A DNA stretch of 7,850 nt, from contig DHDH01000039.1 of the NCBI GenBank assembly GCA_002399235.1, positions 26,258-34,107 of the forward strand, given 5' to 3'. Of the stretch, positions 1 through 6,133 are shown piece by piece. Position numbers and translations under genes: made by a program. Positions within the stretch are counted from its first letter, which is position 1. Each line of letters begins with the position of its first letter. Under the pieces are notes generated by a model, which was given only the letters and a program-made list of their open reading frames with translations, was not told the DNA's origin and searched no databases. The DNA is from Firmicutes bacterium UBA4881. Its GTDB lineage: Bacteria; Bacillota; DTU065.

Positions 1-152
1 TTTTAAGACATATTGAATTTGCGATCAACAAGGTAGTTGTACAAAAACAAGATCCTGAAAAGGCAATCTTAGAAGCTGCTCGTAATATGAATACAGATTT
101 AAAAACGAAATTCGCCGAGTACAATCGCTTTATCAAGAAATATAATAAATAA
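1..152 (+). CDS. ABC transporter solute-binding protein, C-terminal end (partial)
   Basis: An open frame enters from the left edge (first full codon at base 3) and ends at TAA 150-152, leaving 49 visible residues. The segment is rich in Lys, Glu and Ala, with DPEKAILEAARNMN followed by a short Lys-rich amphipathic tail. This resembles the C-terminal helix of family 1 extracellular sugar-binding proteins, where a 'DPKEALDEAAKKVN'-like helix ends the protein. If so, it binds a sugar outside the cell and delivers it to an ABC permease. nagB just downstream in the same direction would fit an amino-sugar substrate, but that is inference from position only, because nagB seems to have its own promoter. 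The family call rests on a short tail; another helical protein is possible. Confidence 0.5.
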   Translation, partial: LRHIEFAINKVVVQKQDPEKAILEAARNMNTDLKTKFAEYNRFIKKYNK

Positions 153-166
153 AGGGAAAAACCTAT

Positions 167-184
167 AAATTAGTTACCTAATTT
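167..184 (+). terminator. Weak AT-rich hairpin after the solute-binding protein gene
   Basis: A perfect 7-bp stem (AAATTAG 167-173, CTAATTT 178-184) with a 4-base TTAC loop lies 14 bases after the stop codon. It has almost no G-C pairs and only a scattered T-rich tail, so it would be a poor intrinsic terminator. It may only protect the 3' end, or be chance in AT-rich DNA. Confidence 0.25.
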
Positions 185-220
185 TACTACCTTTGCATTT
201 TTCTTCCTTCTATTTTTGTG

Positions 221-251
221 TTGACAAAATTAATTTTGGTAACGTTAGAAT
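221..251 (+). promoter_or_regulatory. Candidate nagB promoter with internal palindrome
   Basis: A perfect -35 box, TTGACA (221-226), is followed by TAGAAT (246-251) as a possible -10. The 19-base spacer is longer than the usual 17. The self-complementary octamer TAACGTTA (240-247) overlaps the spacer and the start of the -10, where a repressor could bind. It also resembles the core of LacI/CcpA-type sites but departs from the catabolite-repression consensus at two positions. The promoter suggests nagB can be transcribed independently of the transporter gene upstream. Confidence 0.4.
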
Positions 252-327
252 TAGGCCTATTAGAAGGGAATGCTATATAGCTGGAGAATAATGTTAGGAA
301 CGGAAAAATGCAAAGGAGAGAGTTGCG

Positions 328-1056
328 GTGAAATTTGTCATTACCAATTCTTATGACGAGATGAGCCTAAAGGCAGCTCAGTTTGTAGCTGAAGCAATAA
401 AAGCCAAACCTAATATCGTTCTTGGACTACCAACAGGTAGTACTCCTATAGGTATGTATAAAGAATTAGTAAGAATGCATAAGGAAGAAGGTCTTGATTT
501 TAGCCAAGTAAAGACCTTTAACCTAGACGAGTATTGTGGGCTAGATAGTAACCACGACCAGAGCTATCGTTATTTTATGGAATCAAACCTTTTTAAGAAT
601 GTTAATATTAAGAAGGAAAATATTAATTTCCTCAGTGGCGTAGCTAAGGATCGTGAAGCTGAGTGCCGTCGTTACGAAGAAACTATTGAAAAAGTCGGTG
701 GCATTGATCTGATGATTCTGGGTATTGGCACCAATGGTCATATTGGATTTAATGAACCAGCACCAGAATTACCAGCTAAAGGCCATGTAGTGAAACTAGC
801 AGCTTCTACTATTGAAGCTAATTCTAGATTTTTCGCTAACATCGATGATGTACCTAAGGAAGCTGTAACCATGGGTGTAGGCTCAATCCTACAATGTAAG
901 AAGATCATTCTTCTAGCTAATGGTAAAGCAAAGCAGGATGCCGTTTATGGTTCTAGCAATGGTATTGTTACTACTATGGTTCCAGGTAGCCTCCTACAGC
1001 TCCATCGCGATGTTACATTCTTTGTTGATAAGGATGCTGCCGCAAAACTTTCATAA
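328..1056 (+). CDS. nagB: Glucosamine-6-phosphate deaminase (NagB)
   Basis: This cytoplasmic enzyme converts glucosamine 6-phosphate to fructose 6-phosphate and ammonia, the step that sends amino sugars into glycolysis. The 242-residue product has the length of the Bacillus-type enzyme. Visible motifs are GLPTGSTP (33-40, phosphate-binding loop), FNLDEY (64-69, with D67 matching the family's proton-transfer Asp), GIGTNGHIGFNEP (132-144, with N136, H138 and E143 at the known active-site positions) and VPGSLLQLH near the C-terminus. In that last motif Gly replaces the more usual Ala. The start is GTG at 328, supported by AAAGGAGAG at 312-320 at good spacing. No nagA or regulator gene is visible in the window. 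The call is secure; the substrate of the adjacent transporter is not. Confidence 0.96.
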   Translation: MKFVITNSYDEMSLKAAQFVAEAIKAKPNIVLGLPTGSTPIGMYKELVRMHKEEGLDFSQVKTFNLDEYCGLDSNHDQSYRYFMESNLFKNVNIKKENINFLSGVAKDREAECRRYEETIEKVGGIDLMILGIGTNGHIGFNEPAPELPAKGHVVKLAASTIEANSRFFANIDDVPKEAVTMGVGSILQCKKIILLANGKAKQDAVYGSSNGIVTTMVPGSLLQLHRDVTFFVDKDAAAKLS

Positions 1057-1068
1057 GTTATAATAAGA

Positions 1069-1099
1069 GGGCTAGAGCGTAAAAACTCTGGCCCTTTTT
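1069..1099 (+). terminator. nagB intrinsic terminator
   Basis: A 9-bp G-C-rich stem (GGGCTAGAG 1069-1077, CTCTGGCCC 1086-1094, one G-U pair) with an 8-base loop is followed by T5 at 1095-1099, starting 12 bases after the nagB stop. It is a typical Rho-independent terminator and separates nagB from the redox operon. Confidence 0.88.
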
Positions 1100-1259
1100 C
1101 TATTCAATTATTCTTTTGGTGCCAGTCCTAGTTATACCAATTAACCATAACAAGTAAAAAAGGATCAATTTATAAGTGATGACAGTTTTAAGGTTTAAAA
1201 GTTTTGGGTGTAGTTTTACCTTCTTATGAATAGAAATCTAATGATCTAAAAATTAGGTA

Positions 1260-1288
1260 GTGTCAAAAATACCCCTATAGGGTATAAT
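1260..1288 (+). promoter_or_regulatory. Promoter of the ccdA-tlpA operon
   Basis: The -10 box is a perfect TATAAT (1283-1288). A 17-base spacer places GTGTCA (1260-1265, 4 of 6 matches to TTGACA) at -35. This is the only good promoter seen upstream of the three-gene redox operon. The -10 lies only 12 bases before the ATG at 1301, so the transcript would have a leader of about 5-7 bases or none. The spacer contains the dyad described separately. Confidence 0.6.
1269..1285. promoter_or_regulatory. CsoR/CstR-like operator dyad overlapping the -10 box
   Basis: The inverted repeat ATACCC-N5-GGGTAT sits exactly between the -35 and -10 boxes and shares TAT with the -10. Nested inside it is the perfect palindrome CCCTATAGGG (1273-1282). 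Short G/C blocks flanked by TA are the known pattern of operators bound by the CsoR/CstR family (copper-sensing and persulfide-sensing repressors). The position would let a bound repressor block RNA polymerase directly. No such regulator gene is in the window, so the assignment rests on the motif alone. Control of a CcdA-thioredoxin operon by a sulfur- or copper-responsive repressor would make biological sense. Confidence 0.5.
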
Positions 1289-1300
1289 GGGAGTGAGATC

Positions 1301-1630
1301 ATGTTAGTGATAACTGTCCGTAAGAAGGAAACATTATATTTGCTTGTTTTTCTGCTGTTCTTTACCGTTTCTTTTATAGCTATGCGAGGTATATCAAAAG
1401 AAGAAGATTCTTTTCCTGTTGTAGCTTTAGATGAATATGTAATCCATGAAGGTTGTTATTATCAAAGAACACTCACTGTGGTAGCTAATATTGATATTAA
1501 GCTAATTGAAACCCAGACCTATTATCAAGATCAACCTTTGTATTCTGAAACCAAGGCTAAATTACCTAAAAGGTTACTATTGCCAATAGAAAACAATCTT
1601 TATGCTGTATTTACTAAGCTAGACGATTAA
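1301..1630 (+). CDS. Small single-pass membrane protein of unknown function, first gene of the redox operon
   Basis: I do not recognise a family for this 109-residue product. It has a short positively charged N-terminus (VRKKE), one hydrophobic helix at about residues 11-28, and a polar domain of about 80 residues that should lie outside the membrane (positive-inside rule). That domain is rich in Tyr and beta-branched residues, with a single Cys in the segment HEGCYYQRT (about residue 52). The gene ends 11 bases before ccdA, and the ccdA ribosome binding site overlaps its stop codon, so the two are almost certainly co-transcribed. The start is uncertain: ATG 1301 has only GGGAGTGAG (1289-1297) close upstream, and GTG 1307 is better spaced from it. 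TTG 1340 would lose the N-terminal charges. A role in thiol-disulfide transfer is suggested by neighbours only. Confidence 0.7.
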   Translation: MLVITVRKKETLYLLVFLLFFTVSFIAMRGISKEEDSFPVVALDEYVIHEGCYYQRTLTVVANIDIKLIETQTYYQDQPLYSETKAKLPKRLLLPIENNLYAVFTKLDD

Positions 1631-1641
1631 GGAGGTTTAAA

Positions 1642-2334
1642 ATGGAACCAACATCGGTATCATTATGGTTAGCTTTTCTTGTTGGGTTAGCATCATTTTT
1701 CTCACCTTGTGTCTTACCTTTGATTCCTGTATATGTAGCTTATTTAACAGGTATGGCCGGTGATGGAGAAAAGAAATTGACCCGAAATGCACTAGGATTT
1801 GTATTCGGTTTTACCGTGATTTTTATTGTTCTTGGTGCCTCAGCTACTCTCTTAGGACGTTTTCTACTAGCTAACCAGTTCATCTTACAAAAGATAGCCG
1901 GTTTAATTATTATTGTCTTTGGCTTGCATCTAGCTCAAATAATTAATATACCATTTTTAAACTTCGATCGACGCATGCAAGTACGTAGAGAAGGAACAGG
2001 ATTGCTACAAAGTTTCTTATTTGGTTTAGCTTTTGGTAGTGGTTGGACACCTTGTATTGGGCCGATACTAGGTTCAATTTTAATCCTAGCTTCTACTACA
2101 GGTTCTCTGCTACAAGGAATACTTTTACTTCTTGTATATGCCCTTGGTTTAGCAGTACCATTTTTACTCGCTGCCCTTTTTATGGATCGGTTGCAAAGCA
2201 AATGGTCTGGTATTATTAAAAAGACAATATGGCTAAGCAGGGCAGCGGGATTTTTATTAATCATTTTTGGTGTAATGATGGTTTTTGGTTGGTTACAAAT
2301 GCTAGTTAGTTACTTGCCCAACTGGGGTATATAA
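1642..2334 (+). CDS. ccdA: Cytochrome c biogenesis protein CcdA (transmembrane thiol reductant carrier)
   Basis: CcdA is the short form of the DsbD membrane domain. It takes electrons from cytoplasmic thioredoxin and passes them to extracytoplasmic thioredoxin-like proteins, which then reduce apocytochrome c or other disulfides. The 230-residue product is almost wholly hydrophobic with about six membrane helices. It carries the two hallmark half-sites FFSPCVLPLIP (C23) and GSGWTPCIGP (C138), and these are its only two cysteines, the expected redox pair. The start at ATG 1642 has a strong AAGGAGG (1629-1635) overlapping the previous stop codon. A TlpA-like thioredoxin follows 19 bases downstream, the classic partner. 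Whether the final target is cytochrome c, a sporulation protein or sulfur-stress repair cannot be told here, since no cytochrome or ccs gene is present. Confidence 0.95.
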   Translation: MEPTSVSLWLAFLVGLASFFSPCVLPLIPVYVAYLTGMAGDGEKKLTRNALGFVFGFTVIFIVLGASATLLGRFLLANQFILQKIAGLIIIVFGLHLAQIINIPFLNFDRRMQVRREGTGLLQSFLFGLAFGSGWTPCIGPILGSILILASTTGSLLQGILLLLVYALGLAVPFLLAALFMDRLQSKWSGIIKKTIWLSRAAGFLLIIFGVMMVFGWLQMLVSYLPNWGI

Positions 2335-2353
2335 ATTTTAGGAGGCGAATAGT

Positions 2354-2944
2354 TTGGTGTCAACTTGCCCATTGAAAGCGAAAAAATGGTTGCTCTTAGG
2401 TTTGATTACAGCATTAGTTGTTGTAGGTACTTTACTTATTAGAGCAAATGGTAATAAAGAGGATATAGTTAATGCTGCAGAGGAAATGCCGGTCCGTAAT
2501 AAAGGTGTCTTTACTGGAAATCTTGCCCTAGATTTCACTTTAGAAGATGAAAATGGTAAAAAAGTTTCTCTCAGTGATTTTTTTGGTAAACCTATAGTTC
2601 TTAATTTCTGGGCATCTTGGTGCTCTCCGTGTAAAGCAGAGATGCCTTATATGGAGAAGACTTGGCGCGAGTATCAAGAGCAAGGTTCCGATCTTGTTTT
2701 CCTGCTAGTCAATGTAGGTGAATCACTTCAGACTGTTAAATCTTTTTATGAGAAAAACTTTTATACTATGCCTTTAGTATATGATACTAAAAGTATAGTT
2801 TTCTCACGCTATCTACTAAGAGGTATACCTGCTACTTTCTTTATTGATCGTGAAGGTGTAATCCGTGGTCGTTATAATGAGCTAATGCCAGAGGCCAAAT
2901 TAAAAGCTAAAATAGCTGAGATTGTCAACGATAACAAAAAATAA
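2354..2944 (+). CDS. Membrane-anchored TlpA/ResA-like thiol-disulfide oxidoreductase
   Basis: The 196-residue product has an N-terminal anchor (charged KAKK, then a hydrophobic helix at about 12-29), a linker, and an AhpC-TSA/TlpA-type thioredoxin domain from about residue 53. The redox motif is WCSPC (C90, C93) within NFWASWCSPCKAEMP. The cis-proline loop GIPATFFID has P159 preceding the strand. It should face outside the cell, be kept reduced by CcdA, and reduce partner disulfides as ResA does for apocytochrome c. The start is TTG at 2354: AGGAGG at 2340-2345 leaves 8 bases to it, whereas the adjacent GTG 2357 is 11 away. An extra Cys (C5) lies on the cytoplasmic side before the helix and is not a lipobox. 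It is the last gene of the operon; resA, tlpA or stoA naming cannot be decided from sequence. Confidence 0.92.
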   Translation: MVSTCPLKAKKWLLLGLITALVVVGTLLIRANGNKEDIVNAAEEMPVRNKGVFTGNLALDFTLEDENGKKVSLSDFFGKPIVLNFWASWCSPCKAEMPYMEKTWREYQEQGSDLVFLLVNVGESLQTVKSFYEKNFYTMPLVYDTKSIVFSRYLLRGIPATFFIDREGVIRGRYNELMPEAKLKAKIAEIVNDNKK

Positions 2945-2969
2945 GGCATTTGCAATGTGCCCTCTTTTT
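2945..2969 (+). terminator. Possible weak terminator of the redox operon
   Basis: Immediately after the tlpA-like stop, GGCAT and GTGCC can pair (2945-2949 with 2957-2961, one G-U) and are followed by CTC and T5 (2965-2969). The stem is short with a mismatch above it, so termination may be incomplete. Confidence 0.35.
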
Positions 2970-2995
2970 AAGTTCTTGGTTGCCTAATTTGGAGC

Positions 2996-3020
2996 ATCTT
3001 CAGTTGCAATCACTGAAGAT
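2996..3020. repeat. Perfect 9-bp inverted repeat
   Basis: ATCTTCAGT (2996-3004) and ACTGAAGAT (3012-3020) are exact reverse complements with a 7-base spacer. No T-run follows on either strand, so it does not look like an intrinsic terminator. It could be an mRNA-stabilising hairpin at the 3' end of the redox operon transcript, or a protein-binding dyad. Confidence 0.45.
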
Positions 3021-3443
3021 CAAAAATATATCCTCATGAAAAGTTATCAAATCTCTTGTTTACTTTCTTACATTAACAAAGTGCCGTTTATAACGTCGTT
3101 ACACGATAGTGAAATACATTTAAAAATACGGGATCTATTAAAATAGTAACTGGTTTTTTAGATAGTCAAATGCATGCCTCATTAAGCATTTAGCTCCTTT
3201 GTGCTTAATGGGGCATTTTGAGTGACTTAATAGCCATTTAAATGTGAGATAATTAAGACAACCACTGGTGACTTATGTTTGCAAAATCAGAATAAAACTG
3301 CTTTTTAACATGCTACCATAACTATCAAGCAGTATGAACATAAGCGTTAATAGTTTTCATATTTTAATACAATTAAGCCATGGGATAATAGCCATAGGTT
3401 TTAGAAATAAGGATGAATGGGTAAAAATAATTAGCGAGTGTAA
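3021..3443. other. Gene-poor intergenic stretch
   Basis: I see no supportable gene here. Short open stretches exist, such as 36 codons from ATG 3036 and a 54-codon frame from ATG 3334 to TGA 3496-3498. None has a ribosome binding site or recognisable motif, and the DNA is AT-rich. The only clear structure is the hairpin at 3174-3219. Together with the decayed frame further right, this suggests eroded former coding DNA, but nothing in these bases proves it. Confidence 0.4.
3174..3219 (+). terminator. Orphan terminator-like hairpin
   Basis: A 15-bp stem (3174-3188 pairs with 3202-3216, one G-U) encloses a 13-base loop and runs into T4 at 3216-3219. On the plus strand it resembles an intrinsic terminator with a short T-tract. 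It lies 230 bases after the nearest plus-strand gene, so it may be a backup terminator for the redox operon, the end of a lost gene, or the end of an unannotated small RNA. Confidence 0.5.
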
Positions 3444-3813
3444 AATAGTGGACAAATATATTTTGCAACCGAACGAAAAACAAGGCGGAAATCTTTGAAT
3501 GGGATAATACAGATTTCAGGCTACAGCACAAACGTCTTGAAAAAGGATCCTTTAAGTGATCTTGGAGAGAAAACGCTAAATGTTAGTAAACACCTGTTGA
3601 GGTGGCTTTTAGAGGGACTTTTTTAAAAGCAGACAGGAGCTCACAGATTTGTTGGATAAATAACAGTCATTTAAATGTAGCCAAAAGCATGAGGAAGCTA
3701 GAGAATGGGTTCATAAACACCTTAAATTAGACGAGGGGACAATTCTCCTCATTTTTTACAAAAACAACCGAGAGGAAAGTAGTTTCAATTGGTTAATAAA
3801 TAAGTGGAGGTAG
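3444..3813 (+). pseudogene. Probable decayed protein gene (unidentified)
   Basis: A 60-codon open frame (3444-3623, stop TAA 3624) contains the protein-like segment DPLSDLGEKTLNVSKHLLRW. It breaks at a T6 run (3619-3624). Removing one T joins it in frame to FKSRQELTDLLDK, which meets a TAA at 3661. The same frame then continues for 49 codons (3664-3810), including KHEEAREWVHKHLKLDEG and a hydrophobic strand, to TAG 3811. The pieces are charged, helix-like and in consistent order, as expected of a gene broken by one frameshift and one nonsense change. No start codon with a ribosome binding site was found, so the 5' end is missing or further eroded. I do not recognise the family. The alternative is chance open frames in AT-rich DNA. 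Confidence 0.35.
3733..3757 (+). terminator. Hairpin plus T6 upstream of the DUF4139 gene
   Basis: GAGGGGA (3733-3739) and TTCTCCTC (within 3743-3750) form a 7-bp stem with a CAAT loop, followed by A and T6 (3752-3757). It looks like an intrinsic terminator lying about 60 bases before the next gene. It also falls inside the decayed reading frame, where the same bases encode DEGTILLIF, so it may be an accident of that sequence. Confidence 0.4.
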
Positions 3814-3819
3814 ATGCTA

Positions 3820-5052
3820 ATGAAAAAAATTGTTGCATTAAGTTTAGGGCTAATCCTATCACTAAGCGCTTTGGCAGCACAGGTAGATATCTATTCAGAT
3901 TATGCAATTGTGAGAGAGGCATGGCAAGCTAACATCCCCCAAGGCCAAAAGGCTACTTTCGAGTGGCAATTAGCTGAAAATATTGATCTTGGTTCGTTGA
4001 CAATACTAAATCCTAATATTGATATACTTTCGAGGATTGAAGAGAAGAAAAGCCAATTAACTGGTCGTATAGTAAAGGTTAAAACAATTGATGGCGCCAT
4101 TTTCCAAGGGCTACTTAGAGAAAAGGGACAAGAAGTTGTTTTAGTTAATCCAGAGGATGGTCAACTAGTTGTGATTATCAATAGTAACCAGATAACCTCA
4201 ATTATCCCTGAAACTCCGATTAATTTTAACCAGAAGTTAAAATTAAAAATGAAGAATAACGATAAAAGTCTTGACAAGTTAAATGTTAGATATTTATCTA
4301 GGGGTATTTCTTGGAATGTACTATATTCTCTACAATTAGATGGTAATAAAGCTAACTTAGTCGGGGAGTATCAAATTGAAAACAATACTTCTAAACCATT
4401 TGAAGCAGCTTCGGTAAGGCTAATTGCCAAAGGCGACTCATTACCTATGCTCTATGGGCGTAGTGCTAATGTGATGAAAGCATCTGCTGAAATGAGTCTT
4501 GATGTTAGTCAACAAGCTGAAAGTGCTATATACGAGATTCCAGGTAGCATAGATATTCCGGCGGAAGCTAAAACACGTTTACCACTATTAAAAGAAAATA
4601 ATCTGCAAATGGAACGACGTTATCAAATGATTAATAACCGTGTAGAAGTAGAAGTTACTCTCAACGGTATTTCGCAAACTCTTCCTGCAGGCCAGTTAAA
4701 TATTTTTGATGGCGATATACTAGCTTCCACTCAATATCTATCTAGTCAACCTCAATCAGGTCGACTTGTACTAAATCTGGGTGAGACTTTAGATATTGCT
4801 GGCCGTAGAGAACAGATTGGTTATTCAACTTCTGGAAATAAAATAGTTGAAGAACAAAAAGTTACCTTAAAAAATAATAAAAAAGAAAAGGTAACTGTTG
4901 ATGTAACAGCTTATCTACCATGGGAAAATGCCATAGTTAAGAGTAAGGTGGCTTATAAGAGAACATCTGCGAACACAGTAGTCTTTGAGGTACCAGTTGA
5001 GGCAAATAAAGAAACTTCCTTTACCTATTCTGTAAGTTACGAGACAAAATAA
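3820..5052 (+). CDS. Secreted DUF4139 domain-containing protein
   Basis: The 410-residue product begins with a signal peptide (MKK, hydrophobic core, cleavage likely near ALAAQ at residues 17-21). It continues with the family's N-terminal strand pattern DIYSDYAIVREAW and a small beta-barrel-like insert at about 81-130 (TGRIVKVKTIDGAIFQGLL, later the segment NSNQITSIIPE). The DUF4139 domain proper runs from about 155 to the end, recognisable by VRYLSRGISWNVLYSLQLDG, NNTSKPFEAASVRLIAKGD and YEIPGSIDIP. Family function is not established; some relatives are called mucoidy inhibitor MuiA-like. Expected location is outside the membrane. The start chosen is ATG 3820, because GGAGG (3806-3810) lies 9 bases before it; ATG 3814, two codons earlier, is only 3 bases away. 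It is monocistronic, with a strong terminator downstream. Confidence 0.88.
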   Translation: MKKIVALSLGLILSLSALAAQVDIYSDYAIVREAWQANIPQGQKATFEWQLAENIDLGSLTILNPNIDILSRIEEKKSQLTGRIVKVKTIDGAIFQGLLREKGQEVVLVNPEDGQLVVIINSNQITSIIPETPINFNQKLKLKMKNNDKSLDKLNVRYLSRGISWNVLYSLQLDGNKANLVGEYQIENNTSKPFEAASVRLIAKGDSLPMLYGRSANVMKASAEMSLDVSQQAESAIYEIPGSIDIPAEAKTRLPLLKENNLQMERRYQMINNRVEVEVTLNGISQTLPAGQLNIFDGDILASTQYLSSQPQSGRLVLNLGETLDIAGRREQIGYSTSGNKIVEEQKVTLKNNKKEKVTVDVTAYLPWENAIVKSKVAYKRTSANTVVFEVPVEANKETSFTYSVSYETK

Positions 5053-5131
5053 TTTAAAAGCTCAACAGAGGTATTGTTAAAATAAAGAAAAAACTGATGA
5101 TGTTAAGACATTGACTTTTACAATAATGATA

Positions 5132-5175
5132 AAGAACTCGTTATAACCTTTGGTTATAGCGAGTTCTTATTTTTT
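5132..5175 (+). terminator. Strong terminator of the DUF4139 gene, possibly bidirectional
   Basis: A 17-bp stem (5132-5148 with 5152-5168, a single G-U pair) around a TTT loop is followed by T6 (5170-5175). It lies 79 bases after the stop codon. On the minus strand the hairpin is followed only by TTTATCATTATT, so it might also weakly end transcription of the convergent YdcF-family gene, for which no other terminator is visible. Confidence 0.9.
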
Positions 5176-5264
5176 ATACGGAGAGGTTATTTCATTATAT
5201 CGGCTTGTAAGTAAAATTCCATTCATAAACTCTAAGTTTGAATTAACTTGTATATTTAGTTTTT

Positions 5265-5879
5265 CTATATGCTTTCCCCACTTTTCAGGCGCTGTTTTAT
5301 ATCGTCCACAAACTGATTGCCGCAACGGGAGAGCTCGCCGAGCACGCGATCAATTCCATATTCAAATGTATGCCAGTTATCTTTTGTTATTCCGTAGCAA
5401 ACCACCGGGCAGACAATAACCTCTGTGTCCGGAAATGCAAGCTGATACAGCATCAGGCAACGGCGCGCATGAAAGGATTTGCAGACAATAATGGCACTTT
5501 TAATGTCTATACCATGCAAATCTGTGACTTTGCGGGAAAGGAATGCGTTATCGCGCGTATGTCCAGATTTGTCCTCTCCGATAATTGCTGATGCAGGTAC
5601 GCCGTTTTTGTGAAGTACATCTGTGAAAAATTCGCAGTCAGAATGATAATCTTCGTTATAAATATCCGCTTTCGACCGCACACCTGGCCATTTGTCCCTT
5701 TTAACGCTAACACCACCAGATGGGATTAGAAGGCGTGCAAAGCCTTCACGATATAGCTGTGCTGCGTATTCTGGTTGATCTGGATGCGACCCGCCTGGCA
5801 GAAAGATTGCGTCAACTTTACAGGGAGTGTCTTCAACGAAAATAAAATCAGTAATATCAGAAATAATACGGCTGTTCAT
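5265..5879 (-). CDS. YdcF family protein (DUF218 domain)
   Basis: The 204-residue product has the DUF218/YdcF pattern. VDAIFLPGG (about 22-30) is the first strand and glycine loop, and LLIPSGG (about 50-56) the second. EDKSGHTRDNAFLSRKV (about 102-118) matches the usual 'E-S-x-N-T-x-x-N-A' helix, and SAIIVCKSFHARRCLMLYQ (about 128-146) matches the 'TS-x-H-x-x-RA' strand-helix. E. coli YdcF binds S-adenosylmethionine, but the reaction of the family is unknown. No membrane helices are present, so this is a soluble cytoplasmic form. The start is ATG (5877-5879), 7 bases from AAGGAGG (5887-5893); an adjacent GTG at 5880-5882 is only 4 away. Base composition is higher in G+C than neighbours: five hand-counted 60-base blocks gave 24 to 32 G/C, against 15 in one DUF4139 block. 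This hints at transfer. Confidence 0.88.
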   Translation of the reverse strand: MNSRIISDITDFIFVEDTPCKVDAIFLPGGSHPDQPEYAAQLYREGFARLLIPSGGVSVKRDKWPGVRSKADIYNEDYHSDCEFFTDVLHKNGVPASAIIGEDKSGHTRDNAFLSRKVTDLHGIDIKSAIIVCKSFHARRCLMLYQLAFPDTEVIVCPVVCYGITKDNWHTFEYGIDRVLGELSRCGNQFVDDIKQRLKSGESI

Positions 5880-5923
5880 CACACAGCCTCCTTTTCAAAA
5901 GATACATCTTCATCTCATATACC

Positions 5924-5943
5924 GTTCAAGCAATTGTTTGAAC
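5924..5943. promoter_or_regulatory. Near-perfect 20-bp palindrome upstream of the YdcF-family gene
   Basis: GTTCAAGCAATTGTTTGAAC is self-complementary at nine of ten pair positions, the tenth being G against T. It lies about 45 bases before the YdcF-family start, in the region where its promoter should be; minus-strand TATATG (about 5914-5919) is a weak -10 candidate just downstream. The size and symmetry fit an operator for a dimeric repressor such as a TetR- or MarR-type protein, but no regulator gene is adjacent. In the remaining bases to 6133 I see only AT-rich sequence with weak promoter-like boxes on both strands. Confidence 0.45.
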
Positions 5944-6133
5944 AGTGGTTTACAGTTGATTTTCATAGAATTACATCACATTTGTTGAATACAATATAGC
6001 TTAATTCTACTATAATATAAATTATGATAAACGTGACGGTAAAAGGGTTCTTTTGTCATGCCCCAAAATAACTCTGCAAGGAAATCTTAATCCTATTGAC
6101 TATCTTAAGAGACCAAAAGCTAGAGTGTTAAGT

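Noticed and set aside
238..252. Catabolite repression (cre/CcpA) site in the nagB promoter.
   Set aside because: The segment resembles the consensus but mismatches at two constrained positions, so it is kept only as a generic palindrome.
1100..1260. Riboswitch or T-box leader before the redox operon.
   Set aside because: No conserved riboswitch core or terminator/antiterminator pair was found, and the promoter lies only 12 bases from the first gene, leaving no room for a leader.
1935..2264. Long minus-strand open frame across ccdA.
   Set aside because: It is a shadow of ccdA: no motif, no ribosome binding site, and the plus-strand frame has unmistakable CcdA motifs.
3036..3146. 36-codon open frame from ATG 3036.
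   Set aside because: It has no ribosome binding site and no recognisable motif; the length is within chance for AT-rich DNA.
3420..3660. Structured RNA or riboswitch upstream of the DUF4139 gene.
   Set aside because: I looked for cyclic-di-GMP and cobalamin type cores and saw none; a decayed coding frame explains the region better.
5150..5999. Several plus-strand open frames across and beside the YdcF-family gene.
   Set aside because: They are antisense to a well-supported DUF218 gene, have Cys/His/Arg-rich translations typical of shadow frames, and lack start signals.
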